Assembly (NCBI RefSeq): GCF_024385605.1 | Contig: NZ_JANFOJ010000001.1 | Span: 1-64,000 of the forward strand | Direction: 5' to 3' | DNA from: Sporolactobacillus sp. STSJ-5 | Lineage (GTDB): Bacteria > Bacillota > Bacilli > Bacillales > Sporolactobacillaceae | Length of the DNA: 64,000 nt | In this document: in pieces, positions 62,827 to 64,000 of the stretch | Numbering within the stretch: the first letter of the stretch is position 1 | Layout of the letters: each line of letters begins with the position of its first letter | Notes under the pieces: model-generated | The model's database searches: none | Seen by the model: the letters and a program-made list of their open reading frames with translations, nothing else | Told to the model about the DNA's origin: nothing | Translations under genes and position numbers: made by a program

Positions 62827-63786
62827 TCAGTCGCCATATGCTTCAATAATTTTTTGCACAAGCGGATGCCTTACAACATCAGTGCGATTTAAATTAATAA
62901 AAGATATACCATCGACATGTTCCAGTAATTCTTTAGCCGTCTTCAGTCCTGACTTTTTTCCCTTCGGTAGGTCCACTTGGGTCACATCACCTGTAATAAT
63001 CATTTTCGAGCCGAATCCAAGACGTGTCAGGAACATTTTCATTTGCTCCTGAGTTGTATTCTGTGCCTCATCCAAGATGACATAGGCATCTTCCAAGGTC
63101 CGCCCTCGCATATAAGCAAGCGGTGCTACTTCAATTGTCCCACGTTCAATTAAGCGGAGTGTGTGTTCCGAACCCAGCACGTCGTGAAGCGCATCGTACA
63201 GAGGCCGCAGATACGGATCGACCTTCTCTTTTAAATCTCCGGGAAGGAATCCAAGACTTTCTCCGGCTTCCACTGCCGGCCTTGTTAAAACGAGACGTTT
63301 GATTTTTCCCGCTTTCATTGCGGTCACCGCCATAACGACCGCCAAATATGTTTTTCCTGTTCCTGCTGGACCAATAGCAAACACCATGTCGTGTTTTCTG
63401 ATTGCCTCAACATATTGCTTTTGACCAAGTGTTTTGACACGAATAGGTTTTCCTTTGCTGTTGGTCGTGATTTCATTCTCATATAAGCCGCCAAAGGCTT
63501 CCAACTGGCCGTTATCAGCCATTTTGAGCGCATAGACCGCATCTCGCCCTGTAATGGAGATTCCTCTTCTTATCAGGCTCAGAAGCGCACTCAGCACTTG
63601 TTCAACTTTACGTGCATCTGCCTCGCTCTCTGCTGAGACACTAACTGATCCGCCTCGCGTTACAATTGAAATACCAAGTGTCTGTTCAATTATTTTTAAA
63701 TGTGCATCTCCTGGTCCGAAAAGCATCAGCGCTTCGTTTCCATTTTCAAAATCCAGTGTAATTTTATATAAATGGCGTTCTGGCAA
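62827..63786 (-). CDS. phoH: PhoH-like ATPase
   Basis: The 319-residue cytoplasmic protein has an N-terminal KH-like region and an ATPase domain with the Walker A GPAGTGKT and Walker B VILDEAQN, followed by ITGDVTQVDLP. The role in RNA metabolism is proposed for the family. The start codon is TTG 63786. It lies behind yqfD. Confidence 0.93.
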   Translation of the reverse strand: MPERHLYKITLDFENGNEALMLFGPGDAHLKIIEQTLGISIVTRGGSVSVSAESEADARKVEQVLSALLSLIRRGISITGRDAVYALKMADNGQLEAFGGLYENEITTNSKGKPIRVKTLGQKQYVEAIRKHDMVFAIGPAGTGKTYLAVVMAVTAMKAGKIKRLVLTRPAVEAGESLGFLPGDLKEKVDPYLRPLYDALHDVLGSEHTLRLIERGTIEVAPLAYMRGRTLEDAYVILDEAQNTTQEQMKMFLTRLGFGSKMIITGDVTQVDLPKGKKSGLKTAKELLEHVDGISFINLNRTDVVRHPLVQKIIEAYGD

Positions 63787-63893
63787 GCTCTATGTGTCCT
63801 CCTCAAAAATCAGTAGCGTTTCCATCATTTTACCATATCTCGATGTTTAAATTCCAATCCGTTTTGATGTACATCTCCGAAGGCTCGCAAAAG

Positions 63894-63924
63894 AAAAACG
63901 GATGCACGTTTGTCAATCCGTTTT
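63894..63924 (-). terminator. Hairpin over the yqfD stop codon
   Basis: AAACGGAT and ATCCGTTT pair around the yqfD stop codon, followed by Ts on the minus strand. It could terminate yqfD before phoH or limit read-through. Confidence 0.55.
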
Positions 63925-64000
63925 CTGCTTCATTTTTTTCGTCTCTTTTTTTACATCAATTGCTTTAGATTCGGCAATGTTCTCATTCACGACTTGGTGC
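63913..64000 (-). CDS. yqfD: C-terminal end of sporulation protein YqfD (partial)
   Basis: Only the last 28 codons are in the window. They read HQVVNENIAESKAID followed by a lysine-rich tail, resembling the C-terminal end of YqfD, and the gene sits upstream of phoH where yqfD is found in Bacillus. YqfD is needed for engulfment during sporulation. The rest lies beyond the right edge. Confidence 0.6.
   Translation of the reverse strand, partial: HQVVNENIAESKAIDVKKETKKMKQKTD

Noticed and set aside
1-64000. CRISPR array, prophage or defence island
   Set aside because: No repeat-spacer pattern, phage structural gene or known defence gene was seen on either strand.

Overview
The window looks like chromosome of a low-GC, endospore-forming Bacillales bacterium. 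Two long blocks keep gene orders known from Bacillus subtilis: yqgN/glcK/yqgX/comG with rpmG, and yqfD-phoH-pgpH-ybeY-dgkA-cdd-era-yqzL-recO-ccpN...dnaG-sigA-trmK-yqfO, followed nearby by ispH, yqfQ, nfo, a DUF2624 gene and ispG. The orders are not identical to B. subtilis: glyQS, yqfL, comGA/comGB, yqgQ and the rhomboid gene are absent where they would be expected. A member of the Sporolactobacillaceae or a related family would fit, but this is a guess from general character and not proven by the sequence.

Layout. 1-2.5 kb: the peroxide sensor gene ohrR with its operator, then an AAHS-like MFS transporter preceded by an unusual leader (promoter, 28-codon ORF, structured RNA, terminator). 2.7-7.6 kb: leucine operon leuABCD behind a sigma-A promoter and a leucine T-box; LeuA lacks the C-terminal feedback domain. 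7.7-10.9 kb: thiamine operon tenA-thiM-thiD-thiE under a TPP riboswitch. 11.3-13.0 kb: a complete IS1380-family insertion sequence. 13-28 kb: accessory genes, namely the lipid II flippase Amj, two lipoproteins, a peptidase, an HhH-domain protein, a rhodanese, two transporters, a teichoic-acid-type glycerophosphotransferase, a quinone reductase, an L,D-transpeptidase, and a tight operon of alpha/beta hydrolase, alcohol-acyltransferase-like protein and zinc-ribbon membrane protein.

28.5-37 kb: a comG operon holding only the pseudopilin genes comGC-comGG plus yqzE, then yqgX, glcK, a 5-formyl-THF cyclo-ligase, a zinc-free L33 and an MltG-like LysM protein. 37.4-40.4 kb: PBP2A and a five-tRNA cluster (Asn, Met, His, Ile2, Ser). 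40.6-50.7 kb: NfeD, ispG, a membrane glycosyltransferase, a nitroreductase, an orphan histidine kinase, nfo and ispH. 50.7-64 kb: the conserved housekeeping block carrying sigA, dnaG, recO, era, cdd, dgkA, ybeY, pgpH, phoH and the end of yqfD.

The main themes are central metabolism under RNA control (T-box, TPP riboswitch, a putative attenuator), isoprenoid synthesis (ispG, ispH), cell envelope building, and the core replication, transcription and ribosome maturation cluster. I found no CRISPR array, prophage or canonical defence system. The most noteworthy items are the attenuator-like leader before the MFS gene, the feedback-domain-less LeuA, the headless comG operon, the acyltransferase/DUF6320/hydrolase operon, and probable non-AUG starts.
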